Shown here piece after piece: positions 1 to 5,373 of a stretch of 5,373 bases of DNA. The position numbers and the translations under genes are program-made. Numbering within the stretch: the stretch's first letter is position 1; every line of letters begins with the position of its first letter. The notes beneath the pieces are model-generated. The model was not told the origin of the DNA, searched no databases, and saw nothing but the letters and a program-made list of their open reading frames with translations. Source of the stretch: Elusimicrobiota bacterium (GTDB lineage: Bacteria; Elusimicrobiota; Elusimicrobia; FEN-1173); the NCBI GenBank assembly GCA_016207625.1, contig JACQPF010000191.1, positions 1 to 5,373 of the forward strand, written 5' to 3'.

Positions 1-578
1 ATCCACTGCCCACGGTCACGATGCGCCATGGCCAGATTATAGATGACGAGCGGATCTTCCGGGCGCATCGCCAAGACGCGGCGGAACTGCTCGATGGCTT
101 TTTCGAGCTCCTCCGTTCGATAGTAGAGGTTCCCCAAACGCAGACGGGCCTCGGCGTCCTCCGGACGATGCCGCAGGAAACGCTCGTATTCCGGGGTCGC
201 GTAGTCGGCCAGGCCCGTGGCCTCATACATCGTGGCGGCGTAATAAAAAAGACGATCGTCAAGCGCCCCGAGGTCCCGGGCGCGCTCCAGAGCTTCCAAA
301 GCGGACAGATAGTGATCCGGACCTTGCTCAAAATGGGCCATGGTCAAATCAATCCACGCGGAGATGTTCTCCGGGCTTTTCTCCAGAACGGCCGTAAGAT
401 CTTCCTGTGTTTTCTTAAGCTGATCCTCCGGACGGAATTCCGCCGGCTGGCGAGGGAAGGGAATGACGGGAACGGTGTAAAGGCGTACGGTCCACCAGAC
501 GGCGAGGAAGGGGACGACTCCGAAAACGAGCCAATAGAAATCGAACGGCGAATTCAAGCGCTTGACATCGGAAACCAA
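1..578 (-). CDS. Membrane-anchored tetratricopeptide-repeat (TPR) protein, 3' end outside window
   Basis: The first 192 codons are visible and the gene runs off the left edge. Translation gives a short basic N-terminus (KR at residues 6-7), then a hydrophobic helix at about 14-33 rich in F, W, V and L, which looks like a signal anchor without a cleavage site. A proline-rich linker follows (about 36-50). From about residue 54 to the edge there are helical repeats with TPR character. The clearest are near 140-173 (DAEARLRLGNLYYRTEELEKA, then a helix ending LAMRPEDP) and the next unit starting at LVIYNLAMAHRDRGQ (177-191). TPRs bind protein partners, so this is probably an envelope scaffold or assembly factor. 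Its layout recalls CcmI/NrfG-type and Bat-type TPR proteins, but nothing specific identifies it. The start is TTG at 578, chosen because a full AAGGAGG lies 8 nt upstream and no ATG or GTG occurs in frame nearby. It lies 128 nt downstream of rpsA on the same strand, beyond a terminator, so it is probably transcribed separately. Confidence 0.85.
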   Translation of the reverse strand, partial: MVSDVKRLNSPFDFYWLVFGVVPFLAVWWTVRLYTVPVIPFPRQPAEFRPEDQLKKTQEDLTAVLEKSPENISAWIDLTMAHFEQGPDHYLSALEALERARDLGALDDRLFYYAATMYEATGLADYATPEYERFLRHRPEDAEARLRLGNLYYRTEELEKAIEQFRRVLAMRPEDPLVIYNLAMAHRDRGQW

Positions 579-586
579 AACCGGTT

Positions 587-593
587 CCTCCTT
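587..593 (-). promoter_or_regulatory. Shine-Dalgarno site that sets the TTG start of the TPR gene
   Basis: On the minus strand AAGGAGG is followed by 8 nt and then TTG (578-576). This near-perfect ribosome-binding site at normal spacing is the main reason for placing the start at a TTG rather than leaving the gene without a start. The frame is open upstream as far as about 660 but offers no ATG or GTG. Confidence 0.75.
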
Positions 594-660
594 CCGAAAT
601 ATGGAAACTTCATTGTTTGTAAAACAACGTTTTGGCGGCCGGAAGTTGCGTGAACACGGA

Positions 661-688
661 GGAAAAATGGGGCTCACCAAAATGAGCC
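661..688 (-). terminator. Rho-independent terminator downstream of rpsA
   Basis: Read on the minus strand, GGCTCA (688-683), a six-base loop TTTTGG and TGAGCC (676-671) form a perfect 6-bp stem. After CCA comes a run of five T (666-662). It begins 18 nt after the rpsA stop codon. The plus-strand reading of the same hairpin is followed by GAAATC rather than T, so it acts for the minus strand only. It separates rpsA from the TPR gene downstream. Confidence 0.75.
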
Positions 689-706
689 GAAATCAGCGGG
701 ATGGAT

Positions 707-2392
707 CTACTGCGGCTCTTTGTCCGGATCCGGGCTCTCCCCCCAATCGGTCATTTCGCCCAGGGTCACTCCTTCTTTGCGGCCTTGATACCTTTTCAAG
801 AGGTCGCGTTCTTGTTTGTGCTCATATTTCCGGATGGACAAATCGATGCGTTTGGATTTCCTTTGCAGCTTGGTCACAACCGCCGTCACCGCCTGGCCGA
901 TGGCGAGCCCCTCCGAAGGGTGATTCAGCTTCTGTTCCGATGGAATTTCCGAGAGGTGGACGAACCCTTCCACGTCCGGCTCGATTTCCACCACGGCCCC
1001 GAAATCGGTGAACCGCGCCACTTTCCCCGACTTGATGTCCCCCGGCTTGAAGCGGACGAAGGGGTCTTCATGGAACTGCTTCAACCCCAGGGAGATCCTT
1101 TCGGCGGACGGGCTGACTTCCAGAACGATGACCTCGATCTCCTGGCCCACGGACACCCAATCTTTCGGGTGATGAACGAGCTTCGTCCAAGAGATGTCCT
1201 CCGTGCGGAGCAGCCCTTCAATGCCGTTGGGAAGACGGACGAACGCGCCGAAGGAGACCAGATGGGTCACGGTCCCTTTCACGCGCGTCCCCAGCGTGTA
1301 GAGCTGGGCCGCCTGCTCCCACGGATTCTCGCCGACGCGTTTCAGGCTGAGGGCGATTTTCTCCTCCGCCCGGCTCACGGAAAGGATCTGGACTTCCACC
1401 GTTTGCCCCGCCTGAAGGAAATCCTGAGGCTTGGCCCAGCGCTCTTTCCACGAAAACTCAGATTGGTGGATCAACCCCTCCACCCCCGGCTCCAATTCCA
1501 CGAACGCGCCGAAATCGGTCAGGCTGGTGACGCGTCCGCTCATGCGGCGCCCCGCCGGGAACCGTTCCTCCACCCCGTCCCAGGGCGGAGGCAGGAGCTG
1601 TTTCCGCCCGAGAGCGATTTTACGCGCGGCCGGATCGTATTTCAAAACCTTCACGTCGATGGTTTGCCCGACGGAGAGGACGTCGGAAAGCTTGTCCACG
1701 CGCCCCCACGACACGTCCGGAATCCGAAGGAGGCCTTCCACGCCGCCGATGTCGACGAAAGCGCCGAAACTGCTGAGGCTGGTGACGGTGCCGGTGTAGA
1801 CCTGGCCCGCCTCCAAGGTCTTCAGCGTGTCCTCTTGTTTTTTGGACGCTTCTTTTTCCAAGAACTGCCGTCGGGAGACGACCACGTTGCCCTTCCTCGC
1901 GTCCATCTCCAAGACCATCACCTGGACTTTTTGTCCGATATAGGCCTTCGTGTCCTTGACGGGGCGGCGGTCGATCTGCGACGCCGGCAGGAAACCTTCC
2001 AGGCCGATGTCCAAGATCAGCCCTCCCTTCACCTGGCGGACTACAGTACCCTCGATGGGCGCCTGGGCTTCTTTGGCCTGCAAAACCCGGTTCCAGTGAA
2101 CGCGTTCCCGCGCTTCGCGCCAGGACACCAGAGGATGCCCTTCGGGGCCGTCAATTCGCTTGATGAGGACGGGGAACGATTCGCCGCGCTGCGGCGGTTG
2201 CAGGAGGGACCGGAACTCCGAGAGAGGAATGAAGCCTTCGACTTTCAACCCCACGTCCACCAACAACCCCTGGGGGATGACATCGACGACATAAGCGGTG
2301 ACGAGAGCCCCCACTTCGTTCACGGGGGACGCTTCGTTGAGAAGCTGCTCCATGTTCATGTCTTCTTTCACGGGCACTTCGTTCATCGCCAT
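707..2392 (-). CDS. rpsA: 30S ribosomal protein S1, six S1 RNA-binding domains
   Basis: S1 binds mRNA at the 30S subunit and helps load structured or weak-SD messages. The 561-aa product matches the usual six-domain form (E. coli S1 is 557 aa). S1/OB-fold domains lie at about 27-93, 112-175, 198-265, 283-352, 369-438 and 453-522. The last four carry the RNA-binding signature FGAFV or FGAVV followed by VEGL/VEGF, and end in KIAL, ISLGLK or IDLSIRK strands. The first two lack FGAFV (QGLLVDVG, KGGLILDIG), as expected for the degenerate N-terminal domains that dock S1 on the ribosome through S2. The tail (about 523-561) is charged and ends acidic. I chose the ATG at 2392 (protein begins MAMNEVPV) because AAAAGGAG lies 6 nt upstream. 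The in-frame ATG at 2413 (MAEKEKF) has AAGG directly abutting it and sits only a few bases after the predicted transcription start. There is no fusion domain and no frame break. Confidence 0.95.
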   Translation of the reverse strand: MAMNEVPVKEDMNMEQLLNEASPVNEVGALVTAYVVDVIPQGLLVDVGLKVEGFIPLSEFRSLLQPPQRGESFPVLIKRIDGPEGHPLVSWREARERVHWNRVLQAKEAQAPIEGTVVRQVKGGLILDIGLEGFLPASQIDRRPVKDTKAYIGQKVQVMVLEMDARKGNVVVSRRQFLEKEASKKQEDTLKTLEAGQVYTGTVTSLSSFGAFVDIGGVEGLLRIPDVSWGRVDKLSDVLSVGQTIDVKVLKYDPAARKIALGRKQLLPPPWDGVEERFPAGRRMSGRVTSLTDFGAFVELEPGVEGLIHQSEFSWKERWAKPQDFLQAGQTVEVQILSVSRAEEKIALSLKRVGENPWEQAAQLYTLGTRVKGTVTHLVSFGAFVRLPNGIEGLLRTEDISWTKLVHHPKDWVSVGQEIEVIVLEVSPSAERISLGLKQFHEDPFVRFKPGDIKSGKVARFTDFGAVVEIEPDVEGFVHLSEIPSEQKLNHPSEGLAIGQAVTAVVTKLQRKSKRIDLSIRKYEHKQERDLLKRYQGRKEGVTLGEMTDWGESPDPDKEPQ

Positions 2393-2398
2393 AAACTT

Positions 2399-2406
2399 CT
2401 CCTTTT
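2399..2406 (-). promoter_or_regulatory. Shine-Dalgarno site that sets the rpsA start
   Basis: AAAAGGAG on the minus strand lies 6 nt before the ATG at 2392. It falls inside the reading frame of the longer alternative start at 2413, which has no properly spaced SD. It therefore favours the shorter protein. Confidence 0.7.
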
Positions 2407-2422
2407 CAGCCATCCTTGAATC

Positions 2423-2452
2423 ACTATAACACAAATCCGCAAAAACTGTAAA
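2423..2452 (-). promoter_or_regulatory. Sigma70-like promoter of rpsA
   Basis: On the minus strand, TTTACA (2452-2447, five of six matches to TTGACA) is separated by 18 nt from TATAGT (2428-2423, five of six matches to TATAAT). A TG one base upstream of the -10 makes it an extended -10 promoter. Transcription would start near 2416, giving a leader of about 25 nt to the ATG at 2392. That leader is long enough for the SD at 2399-2406 and too short for a start at 2413. Confidence 0.7.
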
Positions 2453-2576
2453 GCAACCCCGACGACGAGGAATCGAGAGACCCGTGGGCTCACGTCGGTC
2501 ATTCTTGGATCGGCTGCGATTGCGATTCGGTCCGCGGAGGCATGCGATAACAGTCAAACCGTACACCGCCCACAAT

Positions 2577-2583
2577 AAAAAAA
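2577..2583 (-). terminator. T-tract directly after tRNA-Tyr, possible intrinsic terminator
   Basis: Seven consecutive T on the minus strand start two bases after the tRNA acceptor stem (A discriminator, then G, then the T run). No separate hairpin lies between. If this terminates, the tRNA's own T-arm or acceptor stem would supply the RNA structure. It would separate the tRNA transcript from rpsA, which has its own promoter about 130 nt downstream. Confidence 0.4.
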
Positions 2584-2584
2584 C

Positions 2585-2668
2585 TGCACAGGCAAGGATT
2601 CGAACCTTGGTAGGGCGTAGCCCGCCAGATTTACAGTCTGGTGCATTTGACCGCTCTGCCACCTGTGC
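2585..2668 (-). tRNA. tRNA-Tyr, anticodon GTA
   Basis: The 84-nt gene folds as a complete class II (long variable arm) tRNA. The acceptor stem is GCACAGG with CCTGTGC, plus discriminator A. The D-arm contains GCAGAGCGGTCAAATGC. The anticodon stem is CCAGA/TCTGG around loop CTGTAAA, with GTA at window positions 2634-2632. The variable arm has a GGGC-TAC-GCCC stem-loop. The T-arm is CAAGG TTCGAAT CCTTG. GTA reads both tyrosine codons through G34, and bacterial tRNA-Tyr normally has a long variable arm, so the identity is firm. The CCA end is not encoded (the next bases are G and then T), so it must be added by CCA nucleotidyltransferase. The tRNA lies upstream of rpsA on the same strand. An open reading frame passes through it, but that is a translation artefact. 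Confidence 0.97.
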
Positions 2669-2702
2669 ATGAAATTCGGATCGGGTTCCTGCGGCTGACT
2701 AT

Positions 2703-2708
2703 CTTTTA
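2703..2708 (-). promoter_or_regulatory. Possible -10 element of the tRNA-Tyr gene
   Basis: TAAAAG on the minus strand is preceded by TG one base upstream (extended -10 form) and would start transcription about 28 nt before the tRNA 5' end. The matching -35 (TTCCCC around 2731-2726) is poor. It is the best candidate I see between the tRNA and the divergent receptor gene, but it is weak. Confidence 0.3.
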
Positions 2709-2766
2709 GCACATCTGGACGCCTTGGGGAAGCCTCTCGAGGGAAGCGGAAAGGGCGAACGGGACT

Positions 2767-2795
2767 TTGACTCTCCCGGGGGTTTCTGCTACGAT
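2767..2795 (+). promoter_or_regulatory. Sigma70-like promoter of the TonB-dependent receptor gene
   Basis: TTGACT (2767-2772), a 17-nt spacer and TACGAT (2790-2795) match the housekeeping consensus at five of six positions each. A TG at 2787-2788 adds an extended -10. The predicted transcription start near 2802 gives a leader of about 30 nt before the ATG at 2832. I see no clear Fur box or other operator dyad over it, and no room for a riboswitch in the leader. Confidence 0.7.
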
Positions 2796-2831
2796 GGGCG
2801 CGTGTCGTATCTACGGGAGGTGTGTGCGGAT

Positions 2832-4862
2832 ATGAAACGCAATCGTGCCTTGGTTGTTTTGCTGGCGATGTCGTTCATGACGTCCGGACAGGCGATGTTC
2901 GCTCTCGATGGGGCGCCTGAGAGCCATGAAGACTGGTCCGAATGGCGGATCGAGGAACTTCTCTTCATGCCGGTGACGGTGGCCTCCACCAAAGCCTTGA
3001 CGCCGCGCGAATCCCCGGGGATCGTGACCGTCATCACGCGGGAAGAGATTGAAAATTCGGGCGCGCGGGACATGGTGGACGTCCTGACACTCCTCGCTCC
3101 CGGCTTTCAATTCGGATTGGACCTGGAACAGCACGTGGGCCTGGGCATCCGCGGCCTGTGGGCCTTCGAAGGCAAAGCCCTCGTGATGGTCGACGGCATC
3201 GAGATCAATGAAGGCATGTACGGCACCGCGATCTTCGGCAACCACTATCCCGTGGGGAGCATCGAGAAAGTCGAGATCATCCGGGGCCCCGGGTCGGCGA
3301 TTTACGGAGGTTACGCCGGCGCGGGCGTGATCAACATCATCACGAAAGGCGCGAGCATGAACCGCGCCTACGCCTACGGGCTCCAATCCCAAATGGAGAC
3401 GCGCTATTCCCATTCGAACGCGGGCCTGGGCATTGGGAAAGAGAACAAGGACGCCGTGTCCTACAGCCTCACCGCCACGAAAGGGAACGGCTACCGCAGC
3501 CAGCGTGAGGTGAACAGATACTCCACCGGCGCCCCCCGTCCCGGCTCGGACCGCTTCGACCTCGACCCCGAGTTCGTCAACGCCAACGTGAAATACAAAG
3601 GGCTGGATGTCCGAGTCTTGACGGACCGCTTCAGCCACAGAGAAAACGGCGAGCCCGGGAACACCGCGCGTTCGCGCTTCTACACCTACGCCTATTCGAT
3701 GAAATACGACATCAAAGCCACCGCGAACCTCACGATCACTCCGAAAGCCGAATACAAAATTCAGTGGCCCTGGCACATCAACCTCTCCGAAAACGGGTAC
3801 ATCAACGACAAAATGGCCGAGAAGCAACTGTACTCCCTGTCCGCGCTGTGGGACGCCACCGCGAGGATCAACATGGTCGCCGGCGTGGATTATTTCCCGA
3901 CGTCCTTGAAGTTGTCGAAACATCCCGACCCCAGCGAAGTGAACACCGGAGGGACGGGCCACTTCATCAACTCGGGAACGGGCGAGAACCTCGGCCACAA
4001 GCTCGATTATGAACAGACGGCCGTGTACGGGCAAGCCATGGTCATCACGAAATGGGCGAACCTCACCGTGGGCGCCCGCCACGACAATTCCACCCAGTTC
4101 GGCGATGCGTTCTCCCCCCGCCTCGGGCTCACCAAGGTCTGGAACGATTGGCACATGAAGGTGATGGCGGCGCGCTCCTTCCGATCTCCCGGCGGCATCG
4201 TGCCCGCGCTGGAACTCCCCGGGCAAGACATCCGGCCGGAAACCGGCACGTCCTACGAGGCGGAAGTGGGATGGAAGATCTCCGACGTCATGTGGTGGGT
4301 CGTGAACGGCTTCGACTCGAAGTTCAAGGACCTCATCGTTTACGGCGTGAACCCGGTGGAGAACTACCAGAACATCGGGAGGTTCGGAACGCGGGGATTC
4401 GAGACGGAGTTCCGGTATCTGAGTAAGCCGATCGGCGGCCGCATCAACTATGCCTACCACCGCGCCTACGACAACGAGACGGCCTACTACAGCGTGGGGG
4501 GCCACAAGGACTACTTCCTGGGCTTCGCGCCTCACCGCGTCAACGCCCTGGTGGACGTCAAGCTGACGGACACCCTCTCGGTCCACCCCTCGGCCTCCTA
4601 CATCGGCTCCCGATACGCCCTCACACGAGCCGATCCCTCGACGGGCGGGGACAAGCTGGAGAACTTGAGCGGCGTCGTGCTCGCCCACGTTAACATGCGG
4701 ATCAGGGACCTCTTGACCAAGGGCCTAGAGCTGGATCTCGGCGTGCGGAACATCCTCGACGTGGACTATTCCTTCATCAATCCCTACCCGGGGAACCAAG
4801 CCCCGCAGCCCGCCGACAACCGGGCCTACGTGGGCAAGCTCATCTATACCTATAAATTCTGA
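2832..4862 (+). CDS. TonB-dependent outer-membrane receptor, complete, ligand unknown
   Basis: The 676-aa product is a plugged beta-barrel of the outer membrane that would import a ligand using TonB-ExbB-ExbD energy. Residues 1-24 form a signal peptide: basic MKRNR, a hydrophobic core, and AMFA before the likely cleavage site. A TonB-box-like segment lies near 41-53 (EELLFMPVTVAST). The plug domain covers about 54-174, with VTVITREEIENSGARD, a VGLGIRG segment (102-108), VMVDGI (118-123) and the strong family signature around IIRGPGSAIYG (149-159) and GVINIITKGA (165-174). The rest is an antiparallel barrel rich in alternating aromatics, with the receptor signatures SFRSP (449-453) and IRPET (467-471), a C-terminal block near GVRNILDVDYSF, and a terminal strand ending IYTYKF with the final Phe expected for BAM-assembled proteins. 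The length is normal. The start is the ATG at 2832, with GGGAGG 11 nt upstream (a rather long spacer). The frame stays open upstream to 2724, but that extension would precede the promoter. No partner transport genes are in the window, so iron chelate, cobalamin or another ligand cannot be distinguished. Confidence 0.93.
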   Translation: MKRNRALVVLLAMSFMTSGQAMFALDGAPESHEDWSEWRIEELLFMPVTVASTKALTPRESPGIVTVITREEIENSGARDMVDVLTLLAPGFQFGLDLEQHVGLGIRGLWAFEGKALVMVDGIEINEGMYGTAIFGNHYPVGSIEKVEIIRGPGSAIYGGYAGAGVINIITKGASMNRAYAYGLQSQMETRYSHSNAGLGIGKENKDAVSYSLTATKGNGYRSQREVNRYSTGAPRPGSDRFDLDPEFVNANVKYKGLDVRVLTDRFSHRENGEPGNTARSRFYTYAYSMKYDIKATANLTITPKAEYKIQWPWHINLSENGYINDKMAEKQLYSLSALWDATARINMVAGVDYFPTSLKLSKHPDPSEVNTGGTGHFINSGTGENLGHKLDYEQTAVYGQAMVITKWANLTVGARHDNSTQFGDAFSPRLGLTKVWNDWHMKVMAARSFRSPGGIVPALELPGQDIRPETGTSYEAEVGWKISDVMWWVVNGFDSKFKDLIVYGVNPVENYQNIGRFGTRGFETEFRYLSKPIGGRINYAYHRAYDNETAYYSVGGHKDYFLGFAPHRVNALVDVKLTDTLSVHPSASYIGSRYALTRADPSTGGDKLENLSGVVLAHVNMRIRDLLTKGLELDLGVRNILDVDYSFINPYPGNQAPQPADNRAYVGKLIYTYKF

Positions 4863-4897
4863 AAACAGAGACCCGCGGGGGAGCGGCCGGCCGGGTC

Positions 4898-4926
4898 TTG
4901 CAAAATAAAATCTGAAGAAATAAAAT
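4898..4926 (+). promoter_or_regulatory. Sigma70-like promoter candidate for the moxR gene
   Basis: TTGCAA (4898-4903) and TAAAAT (4921-4926) are separated by exactly 17 nt in an A-rich stretch, each close to consensus. Transcription would begin near 4933, at the foot of the hairpin at 4931-4967. It is the only promoter-like sequence I find between the receptor and moxR. It may be fortuitous, because the A-rich composition makes such matches easier. Confidence 0.5.
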
Positions 4927-4930
4927 TTTT

Positions 4931-4977
4931 CCCGGGCGTTTTCTCTTCCACAGAGAGAAGGCCCGGGATGCTTTTTT
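4931..4977 (+). terminator. Strong hairpin plus six T: terminator of the receptor gene or leader structure of moxR
   Basis: CCCGGGC (4931-4937) pairs with GCCCGGG (4961-4967). Inside this, TTCTCT (4941-4946) pairs with AGAGAA (4954-4959) around a 7-nt loop, with a small internal asymmetry (GTT against G). After ATGC come six T (4972-4977). This is a textbook rho-independent terminator on the plus strand, about 70 nt after the receptor stop codon. The T-run ends immediately before the moxR SD (4978-4984). The minus-strand reading is followed by A before T, so it is not bidirectional. Confidence 0.75.
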
Positions 4978-4984
4978 AGGGAGG
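4978..4984 (+). promoter_or_regulatory. Shine-Dalgarno site of moxR, abutting the terminator T-run
   Basis: AGGGAGG starts on the base after the six T and lies 5 nt before the ATG at 4990. It supports that start and places the ribosome-binding site directly against the hairpin and T-run. Confidence 0.7.
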
Positions 4985-4989
4985 ACGTC

Positions 4990-5373
4990 ATGGCAACCGA
5001 TGTTCGTCTGATCAATGAAAAAGTCAAGCAGGAAAGCCTTTTCGTCGAAGAGGTCTCCGCCGAAATCGGCAAGGTGATCGTGGGCCAGCGGTACATGCTG
5101 GAGCGGATGCTCGTGGGCCTGCTCGGGAACGGCCATCTCCTTTTGGAAGGCGTGCCGGGGTTGGCCAAGACCCTGGCGGTGCGTACTTTGTCCGGCGTGA
5201 CGGACGCCCATTTCCAGCGCATCCAATTCACGCCCGACCTCCTGCCGGCGGACGTCGTAGGGACCCTGATCTACAGCCCTAAGGACGGCCAGTTCTCGGT
5301 GAAAAAAGGCCCCATCTTCACCCACCTCCTCCTGGCGGACGAAATCAACCGCGCTCCGGCCAAAGTGCAGAGC
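4990..5373 (+). CDS. MoxR-family AAA+ ATPase, 3' part outside window
   Basis: The visible 128 codons are the N-terminal part of a MoxR-type AAA+ ATPase, usually about 310-340 aa. After a helical start of about 20 residues comes the family segment EIGKVIVGQ (25-33). It is followed by Walker A GVPGLAKT (54-61), the MoxR-typical stretch around RIQFTPDLLPADVVGT (77-92), GQFSVKKGPIF (100-110) and Walker B LLLADE running into INRAPAKVQS (113-128), where the window ends. All ATP-binding residues seen are intact. Sensor and lid regions are not visible. MoxR ATPases act in the cytoplasm as chaperones, often with downstream DUF58 and von Willebrand A domain proteins. Those genes would be expected just beyond the right edge but cannot be checked here. 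The gene follows the receptor on the same strand after 127 nt and a strong hairpin, so it is probably a separate transcription unit. Confidence 0.95.
   Translation, partial: MATDVRLINEKVKQESLFVEEVSAEIGKVIVGQRYMLERMLVGLLGNGHLLLEGVPGLAKTLAVRTLSGVTDAHFQRIQFTPDLLPADVVGTLIYSPKDGQFSVKKGPIFTHLLLADEINRAPAKVQS

Noticed and set aside
554..613. Short minus-strand frame of 19 codons starting at an ATG and overlapping the TPR gene start in another frame, a possible leader peptide
   Set aside because: There is no SD before its ATG at 613, and its composition comes from the SD and N-terminal codons of the TPR gene. Nothing supports its translation.
21..653. Plus-strand open frame of 210 codons at the left edge
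   Set aside because: The minus strand in the same place gives a coherent membrane helix plus TPR repeats with a strong SD. The plus-strand product has no recognisable family.
701..2419. Long plus-strand open frame of 572 codons opposite rpsA
   Set aside because: It is the antisense shadow of rpsA. The translation is rich in H, R, P and F with no recognisable domain, while the minus strand encodes six clear S1 domains.
2724..2831. Upstream extension of the receptor reading frame by 36 codons
   Set aside because: It would place the start before the predicted promoter and ahead of a clear signal peptide that begins exactly at the ATG at 2832.
2811..4688. Minus-strand open frame of 625 codons opposite the receptor gene
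   Set aside because: The translation is a low-complexity mix rich in V, H, R, G and D typical of an antisense frame in GC-rich DNA. The plus strand encodes an intact TonB-dependent receptor.
4869..4898. Hairpin AGACCCG/CGGGTCT just after the receptor stop, as a terminator
   Set aside because: On the plus strand it is followed by TGCAAAATAAAA rather than a T-run and has a 16-nt loop. The hairpin at 4931-4967 with six T is the far better terminator.
4725..5325. Two overlapping minus-strand frames across the end of the receptor and the start of moxR
   Set aside because: They cross the hairpin and promoter region and lie opposite the clear MoxR Walker A and B motifs, so they are shadow frames.
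1..5373. Mobile elements, CRISPR arrays, toxin-antitoxin pairs or tRNA-associated integration
   Set aside because: I saw no transposase or integrase motifs, no regularly spaced direct repeats, and no duplicated tRNA 3' end near tRNA-Tyr in the window.

Overview
The window looks like an ordinary chromosomal segment of a GC-rich, diderm (Gram-negative-type) bacterium. The outer-membrane TonB-dependent receptor and the six-domain ribosomal protein S1 support this. I cannot assign a phylum from the sequence. Sigma70-like promoters and good Shine-Dalgarno (SD) sites suggest conventional bacterial expression. I see no insertion sequence, phage gene, CRISPR array or toxin-antitoxin pair.

The left half is on the minus strand. 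Reading from 2668 down to 1, it holds a tRNA-Tyr gene, then rpsA (30S ribosomal protein S1, 2392 to 707) with its own promoter and a rho-independent terminator. Last comes the 5' part of a gene for a membrane-anchored TPR protein (578 to beyond position 1), read from a TTG start behind a strong SD.

The right half is on the plus strand. An intergenic region of about 160 bases (2669-2831) carries divergent promoters. It is followed by a complete TonB-dependent outer-membrane receptor (2832-4862), a 127-base spacer with a strong hairpin followed by six T, and the first 128 codons of a MoxR-family AAA+ ATPase (4990 to beyond 5373).

Functionally, tRNA-Tyr and S1 serve translation. The receptor would import an unidentified large ligand such as a siderophore, cobalamin or metal chelate across the outer membrane. 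MoxR ATPases usually head operons with DUF58 and von Willebrand A proteins and act as chaperones for metal or cofactor insertion or for envelope functions. No shared pathway among the four proteins is evident. The most interesting non-coding structure is upstream of moxR, where a promoter-like sequence would start transcription at the foot of a terminator-like hairpin. I found no convincing previously undescribed system; the findings are modest and mostly regulatory or annotation matters.
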